Source of the DNA: Deltaproteobacteria bacterium UBA5756
GTDB taxonomy: Bacteria > Desulfobacterota > Syntrophorhabdia > Syntrophorhabdales > Syntrophorhabdaceae
Direction of reading: 5' to 3'
DNA: 23,847 nucleotides
Assembly (NCBI GenBank): GCA_002418985.1
Contig: DIFE01000073.1
Span: forward strand, 1 to 23,847
The first letter of the stretch is position 1. Each line of letters begins with the position of its first letter. This document shows, piece by piece, positions 16,236 to 23,282 of this stretch. Below the pieces are notes generated by a model. It had not been told where the DNA came from. It searched no databases and saw only the letters and a program-made list of their open reading frames with translations. Position numbers and translations under genes: made by a program.

Positions 16236-16775
16236 ATGGCGAAGTGGAGAATCGACCCTGATCATGTAGCAGCGGAATTTACGGCACACCACATGATGGT
16301 CACCATTGTCCATGGCCAGTTCAACGGGGTCTCCGGAACGGTGTTTTTCGATCCCGCCGAGCCTTCCCGTACGGCGGCAAGGGTGGAAGTGAACGTTGCG
16401 GGCGTCTATACCGGCGTCGACCGCAGGGACACTCACCTGCGCAGCTCCGATTTTCTTGATGTGGAGAAGCATCCCCTGATGGTGTTTGAAACCACGAAGG
16501 TTGAAGTCGTCGCGGCAAACAACCTTAAAATGACGGGAGACCTCACCATCCATGGGTTCACCCGTCCCGTTGTCTTCGATGTAAAATATGCGGGGCCCTC
16601 CAAATTTATTGACGAGGATAAGGTCTACACGACCTTCGGCTTTCATGCCACGTCAACCATAAACCGTGAGGATTTCGGGATGGTCTGGAATCTGGATATA
16701 GAAAACGGCGGCTTCATGGCGTCACGGTACATCGATATTACAGTAAATTTTGAGGCCGACCTCGACGAAGAATAG
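16236..16775 (+). CDS. YceI family protein (lipocalin-like isoprenoid-binding fold)
   Basis: A 179-residue protein of the YceI family, an antiparallel beta-barrel that in solved members binds a polyisoprenoid or similar long-chain lipid. It opens with WRIDPDHVAAEFTAHHMMVT (residues 4-23), and has DRRDTHLRSSDFLDVEKHPLMVFE in the middle, TGDLTIHGFTRPVVFDV and INREDFGMVWN, all family hallmarks. There is no signal peptide, so this copy should be cytosolic, unlike E. coli YceI. GAGGAGG lies six bases before the ATG. It follows the radical SAM gene by 45 bases and may be cotranscribed, though a functional link to peptide maturation is speculative. It converges on the AI-2E permease gene with only 11 bases between stops. 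Confidence 0.92.
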   Translation: MAKWRIDPDHVAAEFTAHHMMVTIVHGQFNGVSGTVFFDPAEPSRTAARVEVNVAGVYTGVDRRDTHLRSSDFLDVEKHPLMVFETTKVEVVAANNLKMTGDLTIHGFTRPVVFDVKYAGPSKFIDEDKVYTTFGFHATSTINREDFGMVWNLDIENGGFMASRYIDITVNFEADLDEE

Positions 16776-16786
16776 AAATCGAACTC

Positions 16787-17854
16787 CTACTCCTCCGCCT
16801 TCCCTGCCTTGCATCTGTCCTCTTCGGAATACCGGAAAATATCGAAAACGGACACGAAGAGGGCGAGGACGAGGGGACCCAGGATAAACCCGATAAATCC
16901 GAAGAGCTTTATGCCTCCAAGGATGCTGAAAAAGATCGCCACGGTGGGCATCTTCATTTTGCCTTTAATGATAAGCGGCCTGAGGATATTATCGACGGAG
17001 CTTATAGCCACGACCCCGACGAGGATGAGGATCACACCCTTCATGTACAAGCCCTCAAAAAACAGATAAATGACCATGGGGCCCCATACGGCAAAAGTAC
17101 CGACGACAGGCACAAAAGACGCCACAAACATGGCAAGACCCCAGACAACCGGCGAGTGTATGCCAAGAAAAGCAAATACAATACCGCCTATGACGCCTTG
17201 CGTCATAGCGACTATGACACCGCCGTAGATAGTGGAGACGACGATATCCTTCGTTTGCTTGAGAAGCCTGTCGCGCTGCCCCCGGGAAAAGGGCATGAAA
17301 CTCTCCGCCTTTTTAATGAAGGCCGGCCCGTCTTCAAGAAAGAAGAAGATCGACAGCAGCATGAAGATAAAATTGACCCCGCCGGCGACGATGTTGCCGA
17401 AACCGGCCTTTATAAGGCCCGTAGATTCCTTTGCTATACCCACGATCCCGTCGCTGATCGCCTTGTAGAATTCTGCCTCCGTCATCCGCAGGACGACAAG
17501 AAGCTTCCGGATCACGGCGCTTATGACGGGGTGGGTAAGAAAACCCTGAAGCAGATCGCCCCCGTTCTGAATGCGGTTGACCAGGTTGACCATCTCCTGG
17601 GTAAGGAGATAGGCAAAGTACGAAAACGGTCCGATCAATATAAGAAAGATAGCAAGAAGCGTCAGAATGGATGCCAGGGGTTTGTACCTCACATGCTTCA
17701 GGATGAAGGCGTATAGCGGATAGAACACCAGGGAGAGAACCACTGCCCACATAATGGGAGACAGGAAGGGAGATAAGATGTTGTACGACAGATATCCGAG
17801 CACAACGACGATGAATATGAGGACGAGGTTGTAAAACCGGTTTTCAATGTCCAT
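16787..17854 (-). CDS. AI-2E family transporter (PF01594-type permease)
   Basis: A 355-residue polytopic membrane protein with about eight hydrophobic segments: two near the N-terminus (11-47), one at about 60-84, one at 152-173, and a run from about 205 to 340. The family signatures are GGVNFIFMLLSIFFFLEDG, the GVIGGIVFAFLGIHSPVVWGLAMFVASFVPVVGTF region, and SVDNILRPLIIKGKMKMPTVAIFFSILGGIKLFGFIGFILGPL near the C-terminus. Named after TqsA-type exporters of autoinducer-2, but members also include Na+/H+ antiporters, so the substrate is open. GGGGCGGA lies four bases before the ATG. A terminator just upstream separates it from the DUF948-YtxH pair. The C-terminus is short and charged. Confidence 0.92.
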   Translation of the reverse strand: MDIENRFYNLVLIFIVVVLGYLSYNILSPFLSPIMWAVVLSLVFYPLYAFILKHVRYKPLASILTLLAIFLILIGPFSYFAYLLTQEMVNLVNRIQNGGDLLQGFLTHPVISAVIRKLLVVLRMTEAEFYKAISDGIVGIAKESTGLIKAGFGNIVAGGVNFIFMLLSIFFFLEDGPAFIKKAESFMPFSRGQRDRLLKQTKDIVVSTIYGGVIVAMTQGVIGGIVFAFLGIHSPVVWGLAMFVASFVPVVGTFAVWGPMVIYLFFEGLYMKGVILILVGVVAISSVDNILRPLIIKGKMKMPTVAIFFSILGGIKLFGFIGFILGPLVLALFVSVFDIFRYSEEDRCKAGKAEE

Positions 17855-17865
17855 TGATCCGCCCC

Positions 17866-17907
17866 GATAAAAAAGATAAGGCCGTCCTCACCCTGGAGGA
17901 CAGCCTT
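17866..17907 (-). terminator. Rho-independent terminator after the YtxH gene
   Basis: On the minus strand AAGGC-TGTCCTC... closes with its complement: the plus-strand arms are AAGGC/GCCTT (17878-17882, 17903-17907) and GTCCTC/GAGGAC (17884-17889, 17896-17901), with one mismatch and a 6-base loop. A T-run in the minus direction corresponds to the A-run at 17869-17874. It lies between the YtxH stop and the permease ATG. Confidence 0.8.
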
Positions 17908-17936
17908 AGAATTGGTGTCAGTGCAATAATTGTTAT

Positions 17937-18239
17937 TTAACCCTGTTTTTCTCTTTCGTATGCTTCTTTACCCGCCTCTACGGCTTTGCTGATGATGTTC
18001 TTCTCCTTGTCGATGAGCTCCTTGCCCTTATCGACATAGGTGGAGGCTGTATCTTTCACATGACCGACATATTCTTCCGCCCTGTCTCGTGCATCTTCAG
18101 CGAAATCCTTGATCAACCTTCTTGTCTCCTCTCCGGTCTTCGGCGTGGTGAGCATCGCCACACCGGCACCTATTATACCACCCATGAAGAAAGAAAGAAG
18201 AACTGTACCGGCACTAAAACCGCTATCCTGCTGTCCCAT
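17937..18239 (-). CDS. YtxH domain-containing protein
   Basis: A 100-residue protein with one N-terminal membrane segment (about 10-30, SAGTVLLSFFMGGIIGAGVAMLTTPKTGEETR), which is the YtxH signature, followed by a charged helical tail rich in Lys, Glu and Asp (about 35-100). Members are small membrane-anchored proteins linked to envelope or general stress; no enzymatic function is known. AAGGAGGT lies six bases before the ATG. It is 16 bases downstream of the DUF948 gene, a pairing often seen in other genomes, and a terminator follows. It is almost certainly cotranscribed with the DUF948 gene from the promoter at 18727-18755. Confidence 0.88.
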   Translation of the reverse strand: MGQQDSGFSAGTVLLSFFMGGIIGAGVAMLTTPKTGEETRRLIKDFAEDARDRAEEYVGHVKDTASTYVDKGKELIDKEKNIISKAVEAGKEAYEREKQG

Positions 18240-18255
18240 AGACTACCTCCTTTTT

Positions 18256-18651
18256 TTATCGCTGCACGCCGCCTTTGAAAAAGGCGTTTTTCAAAAAATA
18301 ACTGACGCCCGCCTTGACCCCGGCCTTCAGCCCCCTTGTTTCGCAAACTGATTCCTCCGCGGCTTTTTGCACTGCGTAGCTGACCTGTTCCACGGTTTCC
18401 CCGATCTGCCTGACCGAACCCGAAATATATCGAATGTCACCCGATACGACACCGACGTCATCGGTGATTTTCCTGACACTTCTCAGGGTCAGCTGCAACT
18501 CTTCCAGGGTAGGCTGGAGGGTCTCTTCCGTGGTCGCGATGAATCGGTCGAGCGATGCGATCGTCTTTTTCAAATTCACTATCATGTAGATAACATAGGC
18601 AACAAGGACGATCGCCGCCAGGGTAATAACACCCAGCAAAATACTATTCAT
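18256..18651 (-). CDS. DUF948 domain-containing membrane protein
   Basis: A 131-residue protein with an N-terminal membrane helix (about 3-25, ILLGVITLAAIVLVAYVIYMIV) and a long helical region (about 30-100) with regular hydrophobic spacing, suggesting a coiled coil, as in DUF948 proteins. The C-terminus (GLKAGVKAGVSYFLKNAFFKGG) may be a second, shorter amphipathic helix. I start at ATG 18651, where AGGAGGGGG lies about four bases upstream; a longer in-frame start at 18681 lacks a ribosome site. It is first in a two-gene unit with the YtxH gene. The molecular role is unknown. The family call rests on overall pattern and the YtxH neighbour. Confidence 0.8.
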   Translation of the reverse strand: MNSILLGVITLAAIVLVAYVIYMIVNLKKTIASLDRFIATTEETLQPTLEELQLTLRSVRKITDDVGVVSGDIRYISGSVRQIGETVEQVSYAVQKAAEESVCETRGLKAGVKAGVSYFLKNAFFKGGVQR

Positions 18652-18719
18652 AGCACCCCCTCCTACTGAAATCGACCCCAAAACCCGTACGGGCTTCAGA
18701 TATAGCCAGGCAAAAGAAC

Positions 18720-18763
18720 TTTCTACATTATAACCATTGTATCACACCGGTGCAACGTAGAAA
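18720..18763. repeat. Inverted repeat framing the DUF948 promoter
   Basis: TTTCTAC (18720-18726) and GTAGAAA (18757-18763) are exact inverted copies that sit directly outside the -10 and -35 boxes of the DUF948-YtxH promoter. This placement could suit a repressor operator, but 7-bp arms could also arise by chance. Confidence 0.3.
18727..18755 (-). promoter_or_regulatory. Sigma-70 promoter of the DUF948-YtxH operon
   Basis: On the minus strand TTGCAC (18755-18750) and TATAAT (18732-18727) are separated by 17 bases. The -10 box is perfect and the -35 box matches four of six. Transcription would start near 18720, about 70 bases before the DUF948 ATG. Confidence 0.65.
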
Positions 18764-18783
18764 ACGGGTCTGTCTTTCCTTCC

Positions 18784-18813
18784 TTGACCGCCATCATCAA
18801 ATATCCATATAAT
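18784..18813 (+). promoter_or_regulatory. Sigma-70 promoter of the Isf-like / TtcA-like operon
   Basis: TTGACC (18784-18789) and TATAAT (18808-18813) are 18 bases apart; five of six and six of six match. It is back to back with the DUF948 promoter. The predicted leader of about 120 bases contains repeat copy 2. Confidence 0.6.
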
Positions 18814-18849
18814 AAGGGGCAAGAAAGCTTAAGCTATGTGCATATCCCG

Positions 18850-18908
18850 AATGGGCAATAAGGACATGAATCATTTTTCCCCTGGCCCATTACCTATCGC
18901 CCATAGCC
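18850..18908. repeat. Dispersed imperfect palindromic element, copy 2
   Basis: AATGGGCAATAAGG near 18850-18863 pairs imperfectly (10 of 13) with the complement of CCTATCGCCCAT (18893-18904). On the minus strand GGGCGATAGGTAATGGG and then GGGGAAAAATGATTCATG match copy 1 (162-240), where GATAGGTAATGG is followed by GGGAAAAGAATCATTTG. It lies in the leader of the Isf-like gene, ending about 30 bases before the ATG. Confidence 0.5.
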
Positions 18909-18938
18909 TGTCTTTAAGCAAAGTTCGAGGAGGACAGG

Positions 18939-19484
18939 ATGAAGAATGCGGTAATCCTTTTTGGAAGTCCCCGGAAGAAAGGCAATACTGTCGAGCTTGC
19001 CGGGGCCATGTCAGCGGCGTTGAAAGAAAAGGGATGGGGTGTGAGAACGCTTTACCTCAACGACCTCAACATCCGGCCCTGCCAGGGCTGCTATGTCTGC
19101 CTGCCTGACGGCGTCTGCAGGATCAACGATGACATGAAGGACGTCCGCAAGTATATCATGGAATCGGACCTCATCGTTTATGCCACGCCCATATACTGGT
19201 TCGGACCTTCGGGGCAGTTGAAGCTCGTCATGGACCGTTCCATCGCCTTCATGGATGAAAACTTTGGCTCGCGCATAGAAGGGAAAAAGGCGGTTACCCT
19301 CACCACGTTCGGAGATGAGGATATGGATTCCTGCCGTCCTGCCATCGAAATCTTCGAAAAGACCTTCGATCTCCTCAAGGTTGCCTACGCGGGACGCGTT
19401 GACGCACCGGGCTGCCAGCCTCAGGGAGGCGTAAAGCGGGAATACATCGATAAGACGAGGGCACTGGCCGAATCACTGGCATGA
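18939..19484 (+). CDS. Iron-sulfur flavoprotein (Isf-like), NADPH-dependent FMN reductase fold
   Basis: A 181-residue flavodoxin-fold protein. GSPRKKGNT (residues 9-17) is the FMN-phosphate loop. Cys48, Cys51, Cys54 and Cys60 form CX2CX2CX5C, the compact 4Fe-4S motif of the Methanosarcina Isf family, which shuttles electrons and in some members reduces O2 or H2O2. YATPIYWFGPSGQLKLVMDR (75-94 region) is the typical flavin-contact segment. GAGGAGGACAGG directly precedes the ATG. The stop overlaps the start of the next gene by four bases (ATGA), so the two are translationally coupled. It is cytosolic. Anaerobes often carry several paralogues, and the electron partner cannot be deduced here. The alternative is a generic NAD(P)H-dependent oxidoreductase without a cluster, but the spacing of the fourth Cys favours Isf. 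Confidence 0.87.
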   Translation: MKNAVILFGSPRKKGNTVELAGAMSAALKEKGWGVRTLYLNDLNIRPCQGCYVCLPDGVCRINDDMKDVRKYIMESDLIVYATPIYWFGPSGQLKLVMDRSIAFMDENFGSRIEGKKAVTLTTFGDEDMDSCRPAIEIFEKTFDLLKVAYAGRVDAPGCQPQGGVKREYIDKTRALAESLA

Positions 19485-20212
19485 ACATCCGCGGGCCATT
19501 CTATTTCATAACAAAAAAGACCGGTAAAGCAATCTGGGACTACAAGATGCTCGGTGACGGCGACAAGGTTATCGTTGCCGTCTCGGGCGGCAAGGACAGC
19601 CTGTGCCTCCTCAAGATACTGCAGGAACGTCTCAAGTTCGTCCCGATAAATTACGAGCTGATTGCCTGCCATGTGGACATGGGCTTCTCCTGGGTCAACA
19701 CCGACATCCTCGCCGAGCACTTCGAGAAAGAGGGTCTTCCCTACATCATTGCAAAGCCTTCCGAAGAATGGAAAGGTGAAAAGGAGGATTTCGACTGCTT
19801 TTGGTGCAGCTGGAACAGGCGCAAGGCCATCTTCGATCTGGCCGGGGAGATCGGAGCAAACAAGATCGCCTTTGCCCATCACATGGATGACATCATAGAA
19901 ACCATGCTCCTCAATCTCTTTTTCCAGGGCGAAATCGGCACCATGATGCCCTATCAGGACATGTTCAACGGCGAGCTTGCGATCATCCGCCCCCTGGCCT
20001 ACGTCGAGGAAAAAGAACTCACCCGCCTCGCGACGATCCTCGACCTGCCTGTAATAGCCTCATCATGCCCCCGCGGCGACATCTCAAAACGCAGCCTCGT
20101 CAAAGGAATCGTGGCAGACCTCAAGAAACACAACCGCAACGTCAAAAAGAACATCTTCAGAAGCCTGACAAAGATCCGCAAGGAATATCTCCCCGAAATA
20201 GCGCCAAGGTAA
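19481..20212 (+). CDS. TtcA-like ATP pyrophosphatase (tRNA 2-thiocytidine biosynthesis family)
   Basis: A 243-residue PP-loop protein. SGGKDS at residues 35-40 binds ATP and activates a base for thiolation; CFWC (Cys106, Cys109) and SSC (Cys196) match the three cysteines that hold a 4Fe-4S cluster in TtcA. AHHMDDIIETMLLNLFFQGE (132-151) is the family's conserved helix. By homology it would make 2-thiocytidine at position 32 of some tRNAs. TtcA from E. coli has CxxC in CSLCSRLRRG; here it is CFWCSWNRR, and the CPCSG motif is replaced by SSCPRG, so this belongs to a related subgroup and the substrate is less certain. It overlaps the Isf-like gene by four bases, which hints that the flavoprotein could supply electrons or sulfur-handling for its cluster. 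Confidence 0.87.
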   Translation: MNIRGPFYFITKKTGKAIWDYKMLGDGDKVIVAVSGGKDSLCLLKILQERLKFVPINYELIACHVDMGFSWVNTDILAEHFEKEGLPYIIAKPSEEWKGEKEDFDCFWCSWNRRKAIFDLAGEIGANKIAFAHHMDDIIETMLLNLFFQGEIGTMMPYQDMFNGELAIIRPLAYVEEKELTRLATILDLPVIASSCPRGDISKRSLVKGIVADLKKHNRNVKKNIFRSLTKIRKEYLPEIAPR

Positions 20213-20271
20213 AGACTGCTCGCCCCTCTGCGCGGAGCAGAGACCCGGGTGCCTGTATGCGCTTTTACTCT

Positions 20272-20673
20272 TTAGAGCAGAACGGGCAGAAGCCGATCGA
20301 AGATCCAGAAGGCGATAACAAGGATGGGAACACCGGTATAGCAATAAGGGAGGACTTTCGTAACAGCGGGAGGTGCCTTCTCCAGCCACCGGGGCGGGAG
20401 GATGCTGGCCATGACGATGAAGAGAAGGAAGAAACAGAAAGGATTGTACAAAGCGGCGTCCCCGAAGTTGCCGGCGATGAGATTGAGGATTGCGCGGGTC
20501 ATGCCGCAGCCGGGGCAGGGGATGCCCGTGACCGCCTCGAAGGGACAGAAGACGGGGATGACGCCGACTATCCGGTCGGCGGAGACGATCCCCGTCATGT
20601 TCACGAACACAAGTGCCAGGAGAAGTCCCGCAAAGCCAAGGGCCGGTTTCCTGGGAATGAGATAATGCTCCAT
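20272..20673 (-). CDS. DUF2752 domain-containing membrane protein
   Basis: A 133-residue membrane protein with hydrophobic segments at about 12-30, 35-42, 73-95 and 108-130. CPFEAVTGIPCPGCGMTRA at residues 43-61 is the DUF2752 hallmark, with Cys43, Cys53 and Cys56 conserved. The function of the family is unknown. It lies directly after the DUF4234 zinc-ribbon gene with a single base between its ATG and that gene's stop, so translation is probably coupled. It converges on the TtcA-like gene, with a 59-base gap that holds a CTCTGC/GCAGAG stem but no T-run. Confidence 0.88.
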   Translation of the reverse strand: MEHYLIPRKPALGFAGLLLALVFVNMTGIVSADRIVGVIPVFCPFEAVTGIPCPGCGMTRAILNLIAGNFGDAALYNPFCFFLLFIVMASILPPRWLEKAPPAVTKVLPYCYTGVPILVIAFWIFDRLLPVLL

Positions 20674-20674
20674 T

Positions 20675-21253
20675 CTATTTTCCGAAAAACTTGTTTATCT
20701 CGTTCTGCTGGATCGCGTCGGTTACGATATTTAGGCCGATTATCGTGAGAACGAGACTCAGCACGGGAAGATCCTTCGATCTGGGCCTGCCGTGATTGTC
20801 CTGGGCCTCAACGAGACCCTGGGCCATATAGTATTCATAATAGATATTATACAGGCCGCATGTCACGATCGTCAGCAGGAACCACATCCAGAAGTTGTAT
20901 CTTTGCTGCCCCAGAAGGTAATTGATCGCCCGCATCTGCCTCGCCTGCCAGAACAACCAGTATATCCCGCAGGTGATGACGGAAAGGACAATATCGAGGG
21001 CAATACTGGACGTAAAGGATCCCGGGTCGGCCTCGACAGGCGGGGGCTCGATTGTCCCGGACCGGCCGCCTATCTCCCCGTAAGGAGCGCCGATCGATTT
21101 GCCGCATGAGGCGCAAAACAGCGCTCCGGGTGCAGCCTCAACACCACAATGAGGACAGGTCGCAATCCGCGCGGACCCTCCAAGTTCTTTTCCGCATTTC
21201 ATACAGAATTTTGATCCCTCCGGATTCTCGTGACCACAGTTCTCGCAGCGCAT
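20675..21253 (-). CDS. Double zinc-ribbon protein with C-terminal DUF4234 membrane domain
   Basis: A 192-residue protein. Two zinc ribbons open it: CENCGHENPEGSKFCMKCG (Cys3, 6, 17, 20) and CPHCGVEAAPGALFCASCG (Cys33, 36, 47, 50). A Pro/Gly-rich linker (about 55-80) leads to a DUF4234 module with membrane segments at about 82-104, 121-140 and 160-180; ITCGIYWLFWQARQM and VTCGLYNIYYEYYMAQGL are its signatures. The zinc ribbons should face the cytosol. GAGGGAGGTACGCC precedes the ATG. It is cotranscribed with the DUF2752 gene; both are small membrane proteins of unknown function, seen together in other bacteria. What they do cannot be read from the sequence. Confidence 0.88.
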   Translation of the reverse strand: MRCENCGHENPEGSKFCMKCGKELGGSARIATCPHCGVEAAPGALFCASCGKSIGAPYGEIGGRSGTIEPPPVEADPGSFTSSIALDIVLSVITCGIYWLFWQARQMRAINYLLGQQRYNFWMWFLLTIVTCGLYNIYYEYYMAQGLVEAQDNHGRPRSKDLPVLSLVLTIIGLNIVTDAIQQNEINKFFGK

Positions 21254-21388
21254 GGCGTACCTCCCTCGAAAGTTTTCCGATTGTACCAGCGGTTCCCTGA
21301 ATTGTAAAGCAAAAGTAACGGCGTGGTCATAGGATGTTTAATGACCGCCGACAAGCTTTCGGCACGGGGCCATTGTATTGAGCGTTAT

Positions 21389-21416
21389 TTAAGTTTTAGG
21401 CCGGGGTTTTCGATAA
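21389..21416 (+). promoter_or_regulatory. Sigma-28 (FliA)-like promoter of the chemoreceptor gene
   Basis: TTAAGTTT (21389-21396) matches the sigma-28 -35 box TAAAGTTT at seven of eight, and TTCGATAA (21409-21416) matches GCCGATAA at six of eight. The spacer is 12 bases against the usual 11. The position, 75 bases before a chemoreceptor ATG, fits flagellar-regulon control. Confidence 0.5.
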
Positions 21417-21490
21417 TCAGGTAAAGATGCACACCATGTCAGAGCCGATCGTTTGCATCGTATCGCCATATTCAGGGAGAGGATGGTTCC

Positions 21491-23143
21491 ATGGGAAAAA
21501 ATATGAAAATCGGTACCAAATTTATGGTTTTTATCTCCTGCGTCATCGCCGTGTCAATAGCTATAACGGCATCGGCATGTTTGTGGGAGATCAAGAAAGA
21601 TCTTATAAAACAGGCTAATATGACGCTCGATTCACGGCTGAACGTGTTCTGGGAGTTGCTTAACGCAAAATCATCTGCCTCCACGGAGACCGTTGGCGGC
21701 GGCACCAGGCAAAAGGCAGTTTTCACTCTCCAGGATGACAAGCTCGTGGTCGGCGCCTATGCGTTGAACGGCGATACGGTTCTGGTCGACAAGATCAAGG
21801 ATGTTTTCGGCGGTACGGCGACCGTTTTTATGAAGGATACCCGTGTCGCCACGAATGTGCTCAATCCCGATGGCACCCGAGCCGTGGGCACGAAATTGAA
21901 AGGCCCCGTTCACGATTTCGTCTTTCAGAAAAAAACTTCCTATCGCGGCAGCGCCGATATACTCGGCAAATCCTGCTTCGTTGCCTATGATCCCATCAAA
22001 GACCAGCAGGGCGAGGTAATCGGCGTTCTTTATGTCGGAATACCGAAAAGCGACTATTTCGCGGCCTTCAATCGTATCGTACTGTTCGTGATCGCCATTG
22101 CCGTCGTACTCATCGGCACCGTGAGCATCATGTCCTATTTCTACATGCGAAATCTGACCCTGCCGCTCAATGAGTGCGTCAGTGCCGCACGGCGGCTGGC
22201 CGAAGGCGACCTGACGGTGGACATAACCTCGCGGGGAGATAATGAGACAGGCCAGCTCCTGGCGGGAATGCAGGACATGGTTCTGCACTGGCGGTCAATC
22301 GTCGATGAGGTGAAACAGGCTGCCGATCGTATTACCGGTGAAAGCGAGCAGCTCAGCGCCCACGCCGATCAGATGCGAAACGGTTCGTCGCAGCAGGCGA
22401 CAAAATCCTCCCAGGTAGCCTCCTCGGCCGAGGAGATGGCACAGACCATCGTCGATATTGCACGTAATACCAACGAAATAGCATCATCGGCGAATACCGC
22501 CGTGGCAACCGCGAAAAACGGTGCGGATATTGTCAATCAGTCGATTAACGAAGTAAAGAGCATCGCCGAGGTCGTAAGACAATCGGCCGGCTTTGTCCAG
22601 TCGCTGGGGAAACGATCCGACCAGATTGGGGAAATCGTTAGTCTCATCAATGAAATTGCCGATCAGACCAACCTTCTCGCGCTCAACGCGGCAATAGAGG
22701 CCGCCCGGGCCGGAGAGGTAGGCAGGGGTTTCGCAGTCGTGGCCGAAGAGGTCAAAAAACTTGCCGAGAAGACCGCCGACGCAACGCTCGAAATCAGCAA
22801 GACCATCCAGGGCATGCGTGAAGAGGTACTCGATGCCACGAAGGCCATGGCCGAAGCAACCGACAAGGTCGTCGCGGGAGTGGAGCTCGTGTCGCAGACC
22901 GGCGGGTCCCTCGGCGAGATCGTGAACAGCGCCGAGGGATTGCAGACCATGGTGACCCAGATAGCATCGGCAACAGAGGAAATGTCGGCCACCTCCGAGG
23001 AGATCAATCGCGAAATAGTCAACATAGCGGAGGTAGCAAACGAAACGTCCACAAGCTCGGAGATGACCGCAACGTCAGCCTCGACGCTACTCGGTCTGTC
23101 TGGAAAACTACAGACCCTGATGGGCGGGTTCAGAGTGAACTAA
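21491..23143 (+). CDS. Methyl-accepting chemotaxis protein with periplasmic Cache sensor
   Basis: A 550-residue transmembrane chemoreceptor. TM1 lies at about 11-31; the periplasmic part (32-192) has the Cache_3/Cache_2 signature FGGTATVFMKDTRVATNVLNPDGTRAVGTKL and IGVLYVGIPKSDYF; TM2 lies at about 194-217. HAMP follows (218-270), then the long helical signalling domain with its conserved hairpin tip EIADQTNLLALNAAIEAARAGEVGRGFAVVAEEV near 388-421. No C-terminal CheR/CheB-binding pentapeptide is present. Such Cache domains often bind small organic acids, but the ligand is unknown. GAGAGGATGG precedes the ATG at 21491, with an alternative at 21503. A sigma-28-like promoter is upstream. No other chemotaxis gene is adjacent, so it is an orphan receptor gene. 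Confidence 0.95.
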   Translation: MGKNMKIGTKFMVFISCVIAVSIAITASACLWEIKKDLIKQANMTLDSRLNVFWELLNAKSSASTETVGGGTRQKAVFTLQDDKLVVGAYALNGDTVLVDKIKDVFGGTATVFMKDTRVATNVLNPDGTRAVGTKLKGPVHDFVFQKKTSYRGSADILGKSCFVAYDPIKDQQGEVIGVLYVGIPKSDYFAAFNRIVLFVIAIAVVLIGTVSIMSYFYMRNLTLPLNECVSAARRLAEGDLTVDITSRGDNETGQLLAGMQDMVLHWRSIVDEVKQAADRITGESEQLSAHADQMRNGSSQQATKSSQVASSAEEMAQTIVDIARNTNEIASSANTAVATAKNGADIVNQSINEVKSIAEVVRQSAGFVQSLGKRSDQIGEIVSLINEIADQTNLLALNAAIEAARAGEVGRGFAVVAEEVKKLAEKTADATLEISKTIQGMREEVLDATKAMAEATDKVVAGVELVSQTGGSLGEIVNSAEGLQTMVTQIASATEEMSATSEEINREIVNIAEVANETSTSSEMTATSASTLLGLSGKLQTLMGGFRVN

Positions 23144-23144
23144 G

Positions 23145-23243
23145 GGAAGCACGGTCGTAGGTTATGCCGAAAAACTGGGGCTCCCTGCCGACAACACACA
23201 GGCGACTCTCGACCGGCTATTGAAAATAATTGAAGCGAGTTGA
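23145..23243 (+). pseudogene. Remnant of an unknown gene, C-terminal fragment
   Basis: The frame opened at 23145, immediately after the chemoreceptor stop, reads 32 codons (GSTVVGYAEKLGLPADNTQ and then a helix ending LLKIIEAS) to TGA at 23241. It has no start codon or ribosome site but looks like the natural C-terminus of a helical protein. It weakly resembles the end of ketopantoate-reductase-type dehydrogenases; I do not rely on that. A deletion that fused the chemoreceptor locus to the tail of another gene would explain it. Confidence 0.4.
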
Positions 23244-23259
23244 TTTAAGTGCGGCAACG

Positions 23260-23274
23260 GGGTCGCTGACCCCT
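23260..23274. repeat. Short GC-rich palindrome GGGGTCGCTGACCCC
   Basis: GGGGTC and GACCCC are inverted copies around a 3-base centre, between the gene remnant and the stop of the minus-strand gene at 23283. There is no T-run on either side. Such motifs occur in dispersed intergenic repeats, but one copy is not enough to say so here. Confidence 0.3.
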
Positions 23275-23282
23275 GTGACACC

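Noticed and set aside
20213..20271. CTCTGC/GCAGAG stem between convergent genes as a terminator
   Set aside because: The stem is short and no T-run follows on either strand.
21424..21456. TAAA...GCCGAT as a second sigma-28 promoter
   Set aside because: The spacing between the two boxes is 18 bases, three more than expected, and the upstream candidate fits better.
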